Under the pieces are notes generated by a model, which was not told the origin of the DNA, ran no database searches, and saw only the letters and a list, made by a program, of their open reading frames with translations. A stretch of 64,000 nucleotides of DNA from Anaerolineae bacterium (lineage in GTDB: Bacteria; Chloroflexota; Anaerolineae; Anaerolineales; UBA4823): contig QOQU01000003.1 in NCBI GenBank assembly GCA_003327455.1, positions 419,874 through 483,873 on the forward strand. The letters are read 5' to 3'. Below are positions 16,668 to 27,069 of the stretch, one piece after another. Position 1 is the stretch's first letter. Each line of letters begins with the position of its first letter. A program made the translations under genes and the position numbers.

Positions 16668-19600
16668 ATGAATGCATCCGATAACCACCTGTACCCTGAA
16701 AGAAAAGAGAATAACCAGGCGAAGCAATTGGGGATCGGGCTTTTTGCCCTTTCGCTGATCTTAATTCTCTCCCTGATCTTATCCAACTTAAGTATTCCTT
16801 CACAACCGGAGAAAAGCAATTTGCCGGGTGAGCCAACCCCTTCTTTGCCTATCGAGGAAAGCTTTGAAAATATCCCTCTAAGGGTAGCTCAGGTGTTTCC
16901 CGCCGATGGAAGCAAAGACATCGATCCGAATGGCGTGATCACGGTTATTTTTAACCAACCGGTTGTTCCCTTAACCGCACTCAAACAACAGACAACTTTG
17001 CCCAATTCACTGCGGTTTACACCGAACTTAGACGGGGAAGTACGCTGGTTAAACACCTCCGTTCTGGTATTTCAACCAAAACGGCCTTTGTTGAGCGGTC
17101 AAACCTATCAGATTACTGTAGGACGTGATTTCGGCGAAGGGGATAAAAAGTTGGATCAAGAATTTCAGTGGTCATTCACCACTCGCCCGGCGAAAGTTGA
17201 AGGAATTACGCTTCAAAGCGGTGAAATAGACCCACCGCAGGGAAAGGGCAATATTTTGCTGGATGAAGCGATCACCGTTCGATTTTTGCAACCGATGGAC
17301 GCCGAGTCCACCCAGGCAGCAACCGCGCTTCAGGATGACCATTTCGGAGCTGTTCCGGTGGATTTTCAATGGAATGAAGACAATACTCTCTTGACGCTCA
17401 AGCCCAGAAGGCTTCTAAAAGTTGATACCCATTATCAATTGATAGTCCAGGAAAAAGCTCAGACGCAAAGCGGTAGCTCATTGAGCGAAGAATTTCGATG
17501 GGACTTTTACACTCTCCCGATGCCGAAAATCGTGCAGGTTTCTCCTTCTGATGGAGAAGTGCAACAAGATTATTCACCGGTATTATGGATCAAATTCTCT
17601 TCGCCGATGAAGATTGAGAGCTTTAAGGAAAAAGTGCGCGTCCGTCCAGAACCGAAGAAGCCGCTGGAATGGTGGTACAACGAATGGGAGTATGGCTTTT
17701 ATGCGTATAATTTAGAGCCGTCAACTCAATATGAGCTTGAAATCCCGGCTGGGATCGAGGATATCTACGGAAACAGGGTTTTAGAGGGGACAACGATTAA
17801 GTTTACAACTGCGCCTCTGCCTGCTTCTGCTTACTTGCGCATGCCTGGAGAAACGGTATTCTACCGAACCGAACAGGAGACCCAATATTTTTACCTGACC
17901 ATGACGAATGTTAAAAAGGCTGTGGTTAAGCTATACCCCCTGAGTATTAAAGATTTCAGCGAGTTGGCTTTGTATGAAAAGTACCCCTGGGAGTATTCTC
18001 CAGCGCAAGAACCGCTTTGGAGCAAAGAGATTTTGAACCAGGCTGAGTTGAATGAGCAGTTTAATGAAAAAATAGCGCTATCTCCCGAAGGAGAATATTT
18101 ACAACCGGGGTTATATTTCCTGACTCTCGACTCAACCGAAATTCCTCATCCTTATTCAAACTATCTGGATCAACGGATCGTGATCGTTGGCAATGCAAAC
18201 TTAACGTTCAAAACCACATTGTCTGAAGCAATGGTTTGGGTTACCGACCTTGAGACTGGTGAACCTATTCCCGATGTCCCCATTCAGGTGGTTGGCAAGA
18301 ATCAGGTGCCCTTGGGGAAAGGCACGACAGATCAAAATGGGGTTGCTGTCATCCCATATGGTGAAACGTACTATGACAATGTTGCGATCGCCTATTCCCC
18401 TGAAGGACAAATTGTGTCCTACGCCCTGAACACCTGGGGGAGTGGTGCAACCAGCGTCGATTATGCACTCTGGGAAGGCTACTATTCTGCGCCAGGATTA
18501 ACTCGCGCGTATGTGTATACCGAACGACCCATATACCGCCCTGGTCAACCCGTTTACTTCAAGGCGGTTTTACGAACAGATGATGATCTGGATTACCGTC
18601 TACCTCCCTTTGAAACGGTAAAAGTGCGCATCCAGAGCTTTGATAAAGTGGTTTGGGAGGAGGCTCTGCAGGTTACAGATGGTGGAACCATTGATGGAAG
18701 ATACAGTTTAGCCGAAGATGCTGCTTTGGGAACCTATACAATCTCTGTTCTCAACCCATATGATGAGAACGTCCTGGGAGAGGTCAGTTTTAGCGTTGCC
18801 GAATATCGCCGCCCTGAGTTCCGAGTCGATGTTTCTGTTCAGCCTGCTCAATTGGTACAAGGAGAGACGGGCAAGGCGGTCATTAAGGCAGAATATTACT
18901 CTGGCGGAGCGGTATCTGACGGGAAGATCAGATGGACGATCACAGCCCAACCCTTTACTTTTACGCCTGGTGGAGAGTTTGGCGACTATTCTTTCTCGGA
19001 TGAGGAAGTGGACCGCTTTGAAACCTTCGGTGAAGAGAGAGGTTTGAGGGTTGTCTCTGAGGGAGAAGGTGTTTTGGACAGCCAGGGTCAGCACTCGATC
19101 GAATTTCTTGGCAAGCCTGGAGAAGAAGGCAAAAGCGAGCGCTGGACAATCGAGGCTGATGTAACCGACATCGCCGGAAATGTGGTTAGTGGCCGCCAGC
19201 AAGTGGTCATTCATCAGAGCCAGATTTATGTCGGAATCAGGCCGGAGTTTTATGTGGGTGAAGCAGGGCGAGAGCAAAACATTTCCATCGTTGTTCTAGA
19301 TTGGGAAGTTAATCCGATTGCCAACCAAACCGTTGAGATTGAAATCGTGGAACGTAGATGGCAAAGTGTCCAGGTTCAGCAACCGGATGGATCGATTGTT
19401 TGGGAGACAAACGTTGAAGAGATCCCGGTAGTTGAATCCCAACAGGTGACTACCGATGAAAATGGGAAAGCCAAGGTGAGCTTTCTTCCCCCGAATGGGG
19501 GAGTGTTCCGTGCCCGAGCCTGTACGATGGATCGTGGCGAAAGAAGGCATTGCGCTTCGACATATCTTTGGGTATACGGAGGAGAGTATATCCCCTGGCG

Positions 19601-22391
19601 ACAAACGAGTGATCGCTCTTTACAGGTTGTGGCAGATAAAAAGGAATACCAGGCGGGTGAGGTTGCCAAAATCCTGATTGCTTCTCCGTTTCAGGGAAAG
19701 GCGTATGCCCTGGTAACCGTTGAGCGAGGCCATATCCGAACTTATGAGGTCGTTCAGCTTGACTCGAATAGCACGGTTTATTCTCTGCCGTTAACGGATG
19801 AAATGGCGCCGAATGTTTATGTTTCGGTAGCAGTGGTCAAAGGAATTGATGAGAACAATCCCAGACCGGCGTTCAGGGTTGGACTGGCTGAGTTGAAGGT
19901 TGCTTCGCAAGCCAAACAATTAGCGATCAGTGTTGAAAAAGATCGACAATCGGCTCAACCTGGCGATGAAGTCGAATATACCTTGCGAGTCAGAGACCAG
20001 CAAGGGAATCCGGTCAAGGCTGAGATTTCGGTCAGCTTAAGTGACCTGGCAACTTTATCTCTCGTTGAGCCCAACAGTCTGCCCATTTATGATTTCTTCT
20101 ATAATCGGCGTGCTCTCGGCGTGCGCACTTCGCTTCTGCTTCTATTAAGCATGGAAGACTATAACGCCTTTGCCGAGGAAGAGCTGGTTGAGGGAGCATC
20201 AATGGGGAGCGGCGGCGGAAAGGGCGGTGGAGCGCTTGGAGTGGTCGAAGTACGCCAGGAGTTTCCAGATACAGCTTACTGGAAAGCGCGTCTTGTGACC
20301 GATGATAACGGTGAGGTAACGTTTAAGGTTCGCCTGCCGGATAATCTAACGATCTGGCGATTGGATGCACGGGCAATAACCAGTGATACCAAAGTGGGGC
20401 AGATTAGCGACGATCTACGTGTTCGTAAACCCTTAATGGTGCTCCCCAAGACACCGCGCTTTTTCGTTGTGGGGGATATCGCTGAAGTTGGCGCGACGAT
20501 TCGCAACCAAACCGGTCAATCTCTCCAGGTTAAGGCGAGTTTACAAGCAGAGGGAGTTGAAGTCCTTGATCCCCTTGACCAGGTGGTGAACGTCCAGAAT
20601 GGCGAACAGGTTTATGTAAAGTGGATGGTTCGAGTTCAGGACGTGAAGCGGGTCGATCTGGTGTTTGCTGCGCTGGGTGGGGAGTGGCAGGATGCCACAA
20701 AACCCACGCTGGCGACGCTGGATGATCAGGGAATCGTCGTTTATGAATATACGAGCCGCGAGGTCGTGGCAACTGCGGGGAGCTTAAAGGAGGCTGGCAG
20801 CCGCCAGGAATTGATCCAACTCCCGCAGGGAGAAGGCGTACAAGAAGGAGAATTAACCATTCGGCTTCAACCTTCCCTGAGCGCAGGTTTGTTGGATGGT
20901 TTGTCGTATTTGGAGTACTATCCTTATGCATGTTTGGAGCAGACCGTATCCAGATTTCTGCCGAATGTACTCTTGAGCCAGGCTTACAGGCTTGCCGGTT
21001 TGGAAGATCCAGGAACGAAAGACAAACTGGATCAACTGGTTCAGGCTGGGCTGCAAAAGATCTATAAAAACCAGAATCCCGATGGTGGTTGGGGATGGTG
21101 GAGTCAGGAGAAGAGCGATTTACAGACCAGCGCCTATGTGATGTTGGGTTTAGTGGAAACCAGAAAAAGCGGTTATCCAATTAACGAAGAGGTTTTTGAG
21201 AAGGGGAAACAATTCCTGAAAAGGAATCTAAAGAGTATTGCCTCACTCAAATATCCGCATGAAATGAATCAACAAGCGTTTGTGTTGTATGTTATGGCTA
21301 GAGCGGATAGTGCAGATCCTTCCCGCACGATAGCTCTTTACGAAAAGCGCACCTCTCTTGCGCTCTATGCTCAAGCCTATCTGGCAGAAGCTTTATATCT
21401 GATTGATCCTGCGGATAGCCGTGTAGATACGATACTCGCAGATATACAAAACAAGGCAATCCAATCTGCAACCGGCACCCACTGGCAGGAAAAAGCGTTG
21501 GATGCCTACAACTGGAATACGGATACGCGCACAACTGCGATTGTTCTGAGCGTTTTAGAAGAAATTCAACCCGACAATGCAAATTTGGAGAATGTTGTAC
21601 GCTGGTTGGTGCAAAACCGTCTGGAAAAAGGGTGGGAAGGCACGCAAGAAACCGCCTGGACGCTTATGGCGCTGGCGGGGTGGCTGCAAAGAAGCGAAGA
21701 ATTGAAAGGGGAGTACTCTGTGAGCCTGGCGATTAACAATCGGCGGATGGGGCAATGGGAGATAAGCAAGGAGAACATTCGTGAACCCATAGAATTGCGC
21801 ATAGCCACGATGGAATTGATTGCCAATGAGTTGAATCGAATAGTCTTCACGAAGGGAAACGATAGCGGCAGTTTATATTACACCATTCATCTCGACATTC
21901 CCCAACCGGTAACAGAGATACAACCATTAAGCCGGGGCATAGTGGTAAGCAGGGAGTATTTCAAACCCGAAACTCCACAGGTGTCCATCAGTGAAGCCCA
22001 TGCTGGAGAGGTGATTTATGGGCGTTTGACGATTGTGGTGCCAAACGATGTCCATTACCTTGTTGTAGAAGATTATTTACCGGCCGGGCTGGAAGCAATT
22101 GACCAAAACTTAATGACCGCTTCCCAAAGCGAACCTCCTGCAAAATTGACCTGGGAAGATCTGCTCTACAAGGGATGGGGGTGGTGGTGGAATTTTGAAC
22201 ATATTGAGTTAAGAGATGAGCGGATAATCCTGTCGGCATCTTATTTGCCAGCCGGCACTTATATCTACACTTATCCTCTACGGGTTGTACATATCGGTGA
22301 GTTTCAAGCCTTGCCCCCGCTGGCTTATGAATTCTATTTTCCGGAAGTATTTGGACGAGGTGAGGGAATGAGCTTTCGGATTTTACCTTAA
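16668..22391 (+). CDS. Bacterial alpha-2-macroglobulin with thioester motif
   Basis: 1907 residues. An N-terminal hydrophobic segment (residues 26-44) anchors or exports it; no lipobox Cys is seen. Big_5-like Ig domains (60-390) precede the MG/A2M_N domains, a Gly-rich putative bait region near 1175-1190 (MGSGGGKGGGALG) and the A2M central domain. The thioester motif CLEQ (Cys1422-Gln1425) lies in the complement-like helical domain that also has NPDGGWGWW. Bacterial A2Ms trap foreign peptidases that enter the cell envelope. In many bacteria the gene is next to pbpC, and here it is convergent with pbpC, overlapping it by 9 nt. The ATG at 16668 is preceded by GAGGAAGGA, a good ribosome site. 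The position beside two C25 peptidases could also suggest self-protection; that is inference. Confidence 0.93.
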   Translation: MNASDNHLYPERKENNQAKQLGIGLFALSLILILSLILSNLSIPSQPEKSNLPGEPTPSLPIEESFENIPLRVAQVFPADGSKDIDPNGVITVIFNQPVVPLTALKQQTTLPNSLRFTPNLDGEVRWLNTSVLVFQPKRPLLSGQTYQITVGRDFGEGDKKLDQEFQWSFTTRPAKVEGITLQSGEIDPPQGKGNILLDEAITVRFLQPMDAESTQAATALQDDHFGAVPVDFQWNEDNTLLTLKPRRLLKVDTHYQLIVQEKAQTQSGSSLSEEFRWDFYTLPMPKIVQVSPSDGEVQQDYSPVLWIKFSSPMKIESFKEKVRVRPEPKKPLEWWYNEWEYGFYAYNLEPSTQYELEIPAGIEDIYGNRVLEGTTIKFTTAPLPASAYLRMPGETVFYRTEQETQYFYLTMTNVKKAVVKLYPLSIKDFSELALYEKYPWEYSPAQEPLWSKEILNQAELNEQFNEKIALSPEGEYLQPGLYFLTLDSTEIPHPYSNYLDQRIVIVGNANLTFKTTLSEAMVWVTDLETGEPIPDVPIQVVGKNQVPLGKGTTDQNGVAVIPYGETYYDNVAIAYSPEGQIVSYALNTWGSGATSVDYALWEGYYSAPGLTRAYVYTERPIYRPGQPVYFKAVLRTDDDLDYRLPPFETVKVRIQSFDKVVWEEALQVTDGGTIDGRYSLAEDAALGTYTISVLNPYDENVLGEVSFSVAEYRRPEFRVDVSVQPAQLVQGETGKAVIKAEYYSGGAVSDGKIRWTITAQPFTFTPGGEFGDYSFSDEEVDRFETFGEERGLRVVSEGEGVLDSQGQHSIEFLGKPGEEGKSERWTIEADVTDIAGNVVSGRQQVVIHQSQIYVGIRPEFYVGEAGREQNISIVVLDWEVNPIANQTVEIEIVERRWQSVQVQQPDGSIVWETNVEEIPVVESQQVTTDENGKAKVSFLPPNGGVFRARACTMDRGERRHCASTYLWVYGGEYIPWRQTSDRSLQVVADKKEYQAGEVAKILIASPFQGKAYALVTVERGHIRTYEVVQLDSNSTVYSLPLTDEMAPNVYVSVAVVKGIDENNPRPAFRVGLAELKVASQAKQLAISVEKDRQSAQPGDEVEYTLRVRDQQGNPVKAEISVSLSDLATLSLVEPNSLPIYDFFYNRRALGVRTSLLLLLSMEDYNAFAEEELVEGASMGSGGGKGGGALGVVEVRQEFPDTAYWKARLVTDDNGEVTFKVRLPDNLTIWRLDARAITSDTKVGQISDDLRVRKPLMVLPKTPRFFVVGDIAEVGATIRNQTGQSLQVKASLQAEGVEVLDPLDQVVNVQNGEQVYVKWMVRVQDVKRVDLVFAALGGEWQDATKPTLATLDDQGIVVYEYTSREVVATAGSLKEAGSRQELIQLPQGEGVQEGELTIRLQPSLSAGLLDGLSYLEYYPYACLEQTVSRFLPNVLLSQAYRLAGLEDPGTKDKLDQLVQAGLQKIYKNQNPDGGWGWWSQEKSDLQTSAYVMLGLVETRKSGYPINEEVFEKGKQFLKRNLKSIASLKYPHEMNQQAFVLYVMARADSADPSRTIALYEKRTSLALYAQAYLAEALYLIDPADSRVDTILADIQNKAIQSATGTHWQEKALDAYNWNTDTRTTAIVLSVLEEIQPDNANLENVVRWLVQNRLEKGWEGTQETAWTLMALAGWLQRSEELKGEYSVSLAINNRRMGQWEISKENIREPIELRIATMELIANELNRIVFTKGNDSGSLYYTIHLDIPQPVTEIQPLSRGIVVSREYFKPETPQVSISEAHAGEVIYGRLTIVVPNDVHYLVVEDYLPAGLEAIDQNLMTASQSEPPAKLTWEDLLYKGWGWWWNFEHIELRDERIILSASYLPAGTYIYTYPLRVVHIGEFQALPPLAYEFYFPEVFGRGEGMSFRILP

Positions 22392-24728
22392 GGGAGGTTG
22401 AACGGTAAAGGTTACCGTTTGCTCTTCAATCAATTGATTGCCTTGCCAGCCCTCGATGCGTAACACGTGTCTTCCTTCTAGCATTTGCCACCAGGTTATC
22501 AAGGGTTCCGTTTCGAGGCTGGCAAAGAGCACACCATCAATGAATATCTTAAATTGCGTGAGAGAGGTATTATTTCTAAGCTCAATGGGTAACTTTGGGT
22601 ATTTTGGGGAGGAGTAAGTGGGAAGAAGGTAGATTCCATTCGGGCGAGGAGACAGGATACTAAAATTTGTCTTATGAGTGTTAATCTGCGAAGCATGGGT
22701 AGATAGGGTGTTCAAATCTGGTTGTGTTCCAGCGATAAACCATTCGGCGGTTGTTTCCAGACAATGCTGATTGGCGGGGTGGAATTTTTTACAAATGGTT
22801 TGTCGGATAAGCCCATCGGGGCGTTCAAATTGTTCATTGGGGCGGTTGGTCAAGACGGCGCGAAGAAATTCATGCCAGATTGGTGCTGCCCCCGTTAAGC
22901 CGGTCACTTCGACCATCGGTTCATAGTCTGCATTGCCAACCCAAACACCGACCACCAGTGATGGTGTATAGCCAATTGTCCAATTGTCGTGAAAATCGGT
23001 CGTGGTTCCTGTTTTTACTGCCACAGGACGGTCAAGATTCAAAATACTGTTTTTACCGAATCCGATATAACGTGCCTGGTCATCGCTGAGAATGTCCGAA
23101 ATCAGCCAGGCAACGCGTTCATCCAATACCTTTCTGCTCTTTTGAGAGGCCTGGTAATAGACGTTTCCTTTGTTGTCGGAGATGCTTTCTATCCAATAGG
23201 GAGAGGTAATGATACCTTTATTGGCAAATACCCCATACGCTGCGGTCAATTCTAGTAGACGCACCCCTCCACCTCCCAGGGCTATCGTTAAATCGTAACG
23301 ATCGGGTGAGTCTAAAGATTGAATACCCAATGTTTTCATAAAGGCTGCAAATCGCTCTAAGCCGACCTGATTCAAGATACTGACTGCAGGAATATTAAGC
23401 GAAGATGCCAGTGCTTCCCGGACGGCAACCTTCCCGTGTTCTTTTCCATCGTAATTAACCGGGATATATGCCTTGTGATCCCTGGTAAAGAATACCGTTC
23501 GTGTGTCATCGATTTGCGTGGCAGCCGTCAGGGGATTGGAAGCATTTGGATCCATTGCTAATGCATAAATAAACGGCTTTAATGCCGAGCCGGGTTGACG
23601 TGGAACGATTGCCATATTAATCGCCCCATAGATGGCCTGATTGTAGTAGTCAGGACTACCGACCATAGCCAGTACGGCGCCGCTCGTGGGGTTGATTGCA
23701 ACCAGGGCAGCATTCTTAACATTGTGCCCTAACCCATCTCTTCCCTGTGAGAGACGCTGCAGATGGTGCTGAATGGCTTTCTCGGCTAATCTTTGCCAGT
23801 TCAAATCGAGCGTTGTGCGGATGATCATACCGTTTTTGCGAGCTTCTGAAGGGATGAGCCCTTCTTTCTCCATTTGATCAATTGTGTTACGGATCAACAT
23901 TACAAAATGAGGGGCTTCTAACGGATAAGGCTGTTCGGTAAAGATAAGCGGCTGCTCTTGCGCTTGTTGTTTCTCCTCCGCAGATATATATCCTCTATCA
24001 AATAACCGTTCCAAGACAATTTCTTGTCTTTGTTTGGCATTTTCGGGATAAATAAAAGGGTTGTAATGAGCTGGCGACTGAGGTAAACCGGCGATGAGAG
24101 TGCATTCAGCTAGAGTTAATTCAGTAATTGATTTCCCAAAGTACGTTTGGGCGGCAGCTTCTACCCCGTAAGCGAAACTGCCGTAATAGGTTTGGTTGAG
24201 ATAAAGGCTGAGGATTTCCTGTTTGGAGAGTTGCCTGGACAATTGCCAGGCGAGGATAATTTCTCTAATCTTACGATGAAGGGTGCGATGCGAGCGTTCT
24301 TCATCGCTCATCAAGAGATTACGGACAACCTGTTGGGTGATTGTGGAACCGCCGGCGAGAATCTGCCCACCGCGGATGTTAATCCAGATGGCGCGCAACA
24401 TGGCTTTGAGATCAAAGCCCGGATTGGTGAAGAAAGTATGATCCTCTGTAGCAACTGTGGCGTTGATGAGGCATTCGGGCAAATCTTCGTATTTGACAGG
24501 CCGGTGGCGAATGGCCTCCTTTCCTAAATCCTCGTATAGTAACAAGCCATTGCGGTCTTGAATCTGGATGCTGGGAAGTTGAAGTTTGTAGGCAAGGTTT
24601 TTCGGGTCAGGGAGGTTATGGAGGAGTGAGAAAAACCAGGTAGTCGTTACGACCATCAAAACGATGAAAACCCCCATAGCATAGTTGAAAAGTTTCGGAA
24701 AGAAGAATTTTTTGTTGACTTTAAGCAT
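22383..24728 (-). CDS. pbpC: Penicillin-binding protein 1C
   Basis: 781 residues from the ATG at 24728, chosen over a TTG at 24776 because the TTG lies inside the preceding gene. Membrane helix at about 17-40. GT51 glycosyltransferase domain (50-230) with ATEDHTFFTNPG (catalytic Glu95) and GGSTITQQ. Transpeptidase domain (about 325-590) with SALK (Ser381, Lys384), SSLN and KTGTT. The C-terminal BiPBP_C beta domain covers the last ~90 residues. PBP1C polymerises and possibly crosslinks peptidoglycan outside the cytoplasmic membrane and in many bacteria pairs with alpha-2-macroglobulin in damage repair. The 3' ends of the two genes overlap here. All class A signature residues are present. Confidence 0.93.
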   Translation of the reverse strand: MLKVNKKFFFPKLFNYAMGVFIVLMVVTTTWFFSLLHNLPDPKNLAYKLQLPSIQIQDRNGLLLYEDLGKEAIRHRPVKYEDLPECLINATVATEDHTFFTNPGFDLKAMLRAIWINIRGGQILAGGSTITQQVVRNLLMSDEERSHRTLHRKIREIILAWQLSRQLSKQEILSLYLNQTYYGSFAYGVEAAAQTYFGKSITELTLAECTLIAGLPQSPAHYNPFIYPENAKQRQEIVLERLFDRGYISAEEKQQAQEQPLIFTEQPYPLEAPHFVMLIRNTIDQMEKEGLIPSEARKNGMIIRTTLDLNWQRLAEKAIQHHLQRLSQGRDGLGHNVKNAALVAINPTSGAVLAMVGSPDYYNQAIYGAINMAIVPRQPGSALKPFIYALAMDPNASNPLTAATQIDDTRTVFFTRDHKAYIPVNYDGKEHGKVAVREALASSLNIPAVSILNQVGLERFAAFMKTLGIQSLDSPDRYDLTIALGGGGVRLLELTAAYGVFANKGIITSPYWIESISDNKGNVYYQASQKSRKVLDERVAWLISDILSDDQARYIGFGKNSILNLDRPVAVKTGTTTDFHDNWTIGYTPSLVVGVWVGNADYEPMVEVTGLTGAAPIWHEFLRAVLTNRPNEQFERPDGLIRQTICKKFHPANQHCLETTAEWFIAGTQPDLNTLSTHASQINTHKTNFSILSPRPNGIYLLPTYSSPKYPKLPIELRNNTSLTQFKIFIDGVLFASLETEPLITWWQMLEGRHVLRIEGWQGNQLIEEQTVTFTVQPPLR

Positions 24729-24763
24729 GGAAAGACCTATCCCCCTGAGTTGTACTGAAATCC

Positions 24764-24988
24764 TCAATGCCCACAAGTGCTACAGCTTCCCCCTGCGCAA
24801 GAGCCACAGCCACCACCTGAGCTGGCAATCACCTTCCCACCGCTCTGAGCAAAAAACACGGACATGACGCGGTGAGTCTCTGAGCTCTGACAATAGCGGC
24901 ACTGGATAGGAGAATCTGCTTCTTTGATGGAGCGCAGGCTCTCGAATTTTTTATGGCAGTGATCGCAAATATACTCGTAAATCGGCAT
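24764..24988 (-). CDS. FmdB-type zinc ribbon protein
   Basis: 74 residues from the ATG at 24988, with GAGGAGAG just upstream on the minus strand. Begins MPIYEYICDHCHKKFE, the hallmark of the FmdB/CxxC_CxxC_SSSS family, with the second knuckle CRYC and a Gly/Ser/Cys-rich tail (GGGCGSCAGGSCSTCGH). A single zinc ribbon is expected. The family is associated with regulation in a few cases (FmdB), but its function is generally unknown. It ends 35 nt before pbpC on the same strand. Confidence 0.88.
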   Translation of the reverse strand: MPIYEYICDHCHKKFESLRSIKEADSPIQCRYCQSSETHRVMSVFFAQSGGKVIASSGGGCGSCAGGSCSTCGH

Positions 24989-25028
24989 AACTCTCCTCAC
25001 ATACAAACGAATTTTTTCAGCCCTTATT

Positions 25029-25898
25029 TTACCCAAAGAGACGCAATTTTGGTTTGATTTCTTCCTTGATCTTACCAATTGCTTCTTCTGTAGCATGTAC
25101 CCCATGTTGGATGGTGTCCAGAGCATGGGTAAAGCCAAAAAAGATATTGACATCCGATGGAACTGGAGGCCGAATGACGATATTCGGTTTCGCTTTGGAA
25201 AAATTAATAGCTGTCATGGTTGAGATCATAATGATCTCAGCCTGATAAAAATCCAGCGCAAAAGCAGGTAAAAATTTGCGAATGGTTGCGTCTTTGGGTA
25301 AATCTGACCACTGATGATGTTCACCCATGAGGTGGTTTACGTCCACGGCAATCAAGTATTCGGCGCCCAGATTCCGCAATGCTTTAGCAGGCACATTATC
25401 CAGCACACCGCCGTCAACCAGTAGATAATTTTCAAAGGGCACAGGGGGAAATAAACCCGGCACAGCCGATGTTGCCATGCAGGCTTCAACCAGATTCCCT
25501 TTGGTGAGATAGATGACTTGTTTAGAATAAAGATCCACTGCAGCCAGGGCTATCGGCAGGTTTAGGTCTTCAATGCACCGATCTTTGCCGACCAGATCAG
25601 CAAGGTAAGCCCGAATGCGGTCGGTGCGGATCAGACCGCGTTCCGGTGGGGTAAGGTCAAGAAAGCGCAGCAAATTACGGATGTTGGCTATCTCCAAAGC
25701 AATTTCCTGCATTTGCTCAGGGGAGTAGCCACAAGCGTATAAAGCGGTAATGATACCTCCCATGCTTGTGCCGGCCATAACATCGATGGGGATGCTTTCG
25801 CGTTCCAGGACTTCGAGAACGCCGATATGCGCCAATCCACGCGCCCCACCGCCTCCTAATGCTAAACCGATTTTTGGACGCCGTACCAAATTATTCAT
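25029..25898 (-). CDS. Patatin-like phospholipase (RssA/NTE type)
   Basis: 289 residues. The ATG at 25898 is selected by GGAGAG 7 nt upstream. Oxyanion motif GGGGARGLAHIGVL at 15-28, nucleophile GTSMGG (Ser45) and catalytic Asp162 in VDGGVLDN form the Ser-Asp dyad of patatins. These hydrolyse acyl esters of lipids in the cytoplasm or at the membrane. No signal peptide. Its start overlaps the stop of the GT4 gene by 8 nt, so it is probably transcribed with the polysaccharide genes. Substrate unknown. Confidence 0.9.
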   Translation of the reverse strand: MNNLVRRPKIGLALGGGGARGLAHIGVLEVLERESIPIDVMAGTSMGGIITALYACGYSPEQMQEIALEIANIRNLLRFLDLTPPERGLIRTDRIRAYLADLVGKDRCIEDLNLPIALAAVDLYSKQVIYLTKGNLVEACMATSAVPGLFPPVPFENYLLVDGGVLDNVPAKALRNLGAEYLIAVDVNHLMGEHHQWSDLPKDATIRKFLPAFALDFYQAEIIMISTMTAINFSKAKPNIVIRPPVPSDVNIFFGFTHALDTIQHGVHATEEAIGKIKEEIKPKLRLFG

Positions 25899-27069
25899 GA
25901 TGGTTCTCTCCAAAGAAACCAAGATACAGTGCCTGGAGTTGTTGAATCATTATACGCAGGTCAAATTGTTCTGTTGCGACTTTTTTTGCTGCGCGGGTGA
26001 TACTTTCTCTCAGTTCGGGGGATTGTAGCAATTGAAGGCAGTAACGTGCAGCGGTCTCAATTTCGCCTGGACGACAGAGAAAGCCCGTTTTTTCATGCTC
26101 GATGACTTCCGCAACCCCGTCTGAGGCGTAGGCAACAATTGGAACTTCTCGACACATGGCTTGCGGGATGACGCGGGGTAAACCTTCCCAGAGTGAGGTC
26201 AGTAAGAAAATATCCATAACGGAAAGCAGATCAGGAACATCGCGACGCAAGCCGGTCAAGACGAATTGGTTTTCCAAACGAAGTTCCCGGATTCGGCGCT
26301 CAACTTCCTCTCGCATGGGGCCATCGCCAACAAGGAGAAAATAACACTCTGGTTGAAACCTCGCCAGATGAGCGGCGATCTCAAGCCAATCCAGAGGATT
26401 CTTTTGAGGGGATAATCTTCCCACTGTACCGATAACCGGCGCATTGATTGGAATTCCCAACTCCTCACGCACTCTTTTTTCATCACCTTTCGGCACTAGA
26501 AACTCATCTAAGGGTATCGCACTGCGGATGAGAATATATTGCTCTGGTTTCCCGATTCCCTGTTGCAGCCCTTTCTGGATATCTTTTTGGGTGACGACAA
26601 TAAGACGGTGAGTAAAACCTGCTGTAAATTTTTCGAGAAAGATAAAGAGCCTTTTTCGCCAGGTGGACATATAATCATGGAAACTCCACCCATGCACAGT
26701 ATGAAGAATGATCGGCGTTCCGGCTAGCTTTGCAGCCAGGCGGCCAAGGATACCAGCTTTTGAGGAATGGGTGTGAAGGATCGAAAATTTCTTTTTCCGC
26801 AAGATAAAGAACAATTTCACTAGGGCAATGAAATCCTTAACAGGGCTTAATTCGCGAACCAGTTCAGGAAGGATGGACAACTTTACGCCACTTTGTAGCG
26901 CTTCTTCAATCAGACTGCCCTCACTACCGGTTTGAGGTCCACAGATCACTTCTACCTCGAACCGTTGAGGATCCAAAAGACGCGCCGTATAGATGGTGTT
27001 TTCCTGAGCGCCTCCAACAATGAGACGGGTGATGAGATGAAGGACTTTGATCGGCCTGGAATCGGTCAC
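25891..27069 (-). CDS. Family 4 (GT-B) glycosyltransferase
   Basis: 392 residues. N-terminal acceptor domain starts VLHLITRLIVGGAQENT, and the C-terminal donor domain has GTVGRLSPQKNPLDWLEIA, LLVGDGPMREEVE and FLLTSLWEGLPRVIPQAM, the EX7E-type retaining GT4 pattern. Acts in the cytoplasm on lipid-linked glycan, using a nucleotide sugar. It overlaps both neighbours (4 nt with the upstream GT4, 8 nt with the patatin gene), forming a tight operon. Sugar specificity cannot be read from sequence. Confidence 0.9.
   Translation of the reverse strand: MTDSRPIKVLHLITRLIVGGAQENTIYTARLLDPQRFEVEVICGPQTGSEGSLIEEALQSGVKLSILPELVRELSPVKDFIALVKLFFILRKKKFSILHTHSSKAGILGRLAAKLAGTPIILHTVHGWSFHDYMSTWRKRLFIFLEKFTAGFTHRLIVVTQKDIQKGLQQGIGKPEQYILIRSAIPLDEFLVPKGDEKRVREELGIPINAPVIGTVGRLSPQKNPLDWLEIAAHLARFQPECYFLLVGDGPMREEVERRIRELRLENQFVLTGLRRDVPDLLSVMDIFLLTSLWEGLPRVIPQAMCREVPIVAYASDGVAEVIEHEKTGFLCRPGEIETAARYCLQLLQSPELRESITRAAKKVATEQFDLRIMIQQLQALYLGFFGENHHE

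Noticed and set aside
20530..21180. Long minus-strand frame of 216 codons inside the alpha-2-macroglobulin gene
   Set aside because: Opposite the CLEQ region of a clear gene; Pro/Ser/Arg-rich composition typical of antisense frames.
24729..24776. TTG start giving a 16-residue longer PBP1C
   Set aside because: It falls inside the upstream zinc-ribbon gene and lacks a ribosome site; the ATG at 24728 places the membrane helix normally.
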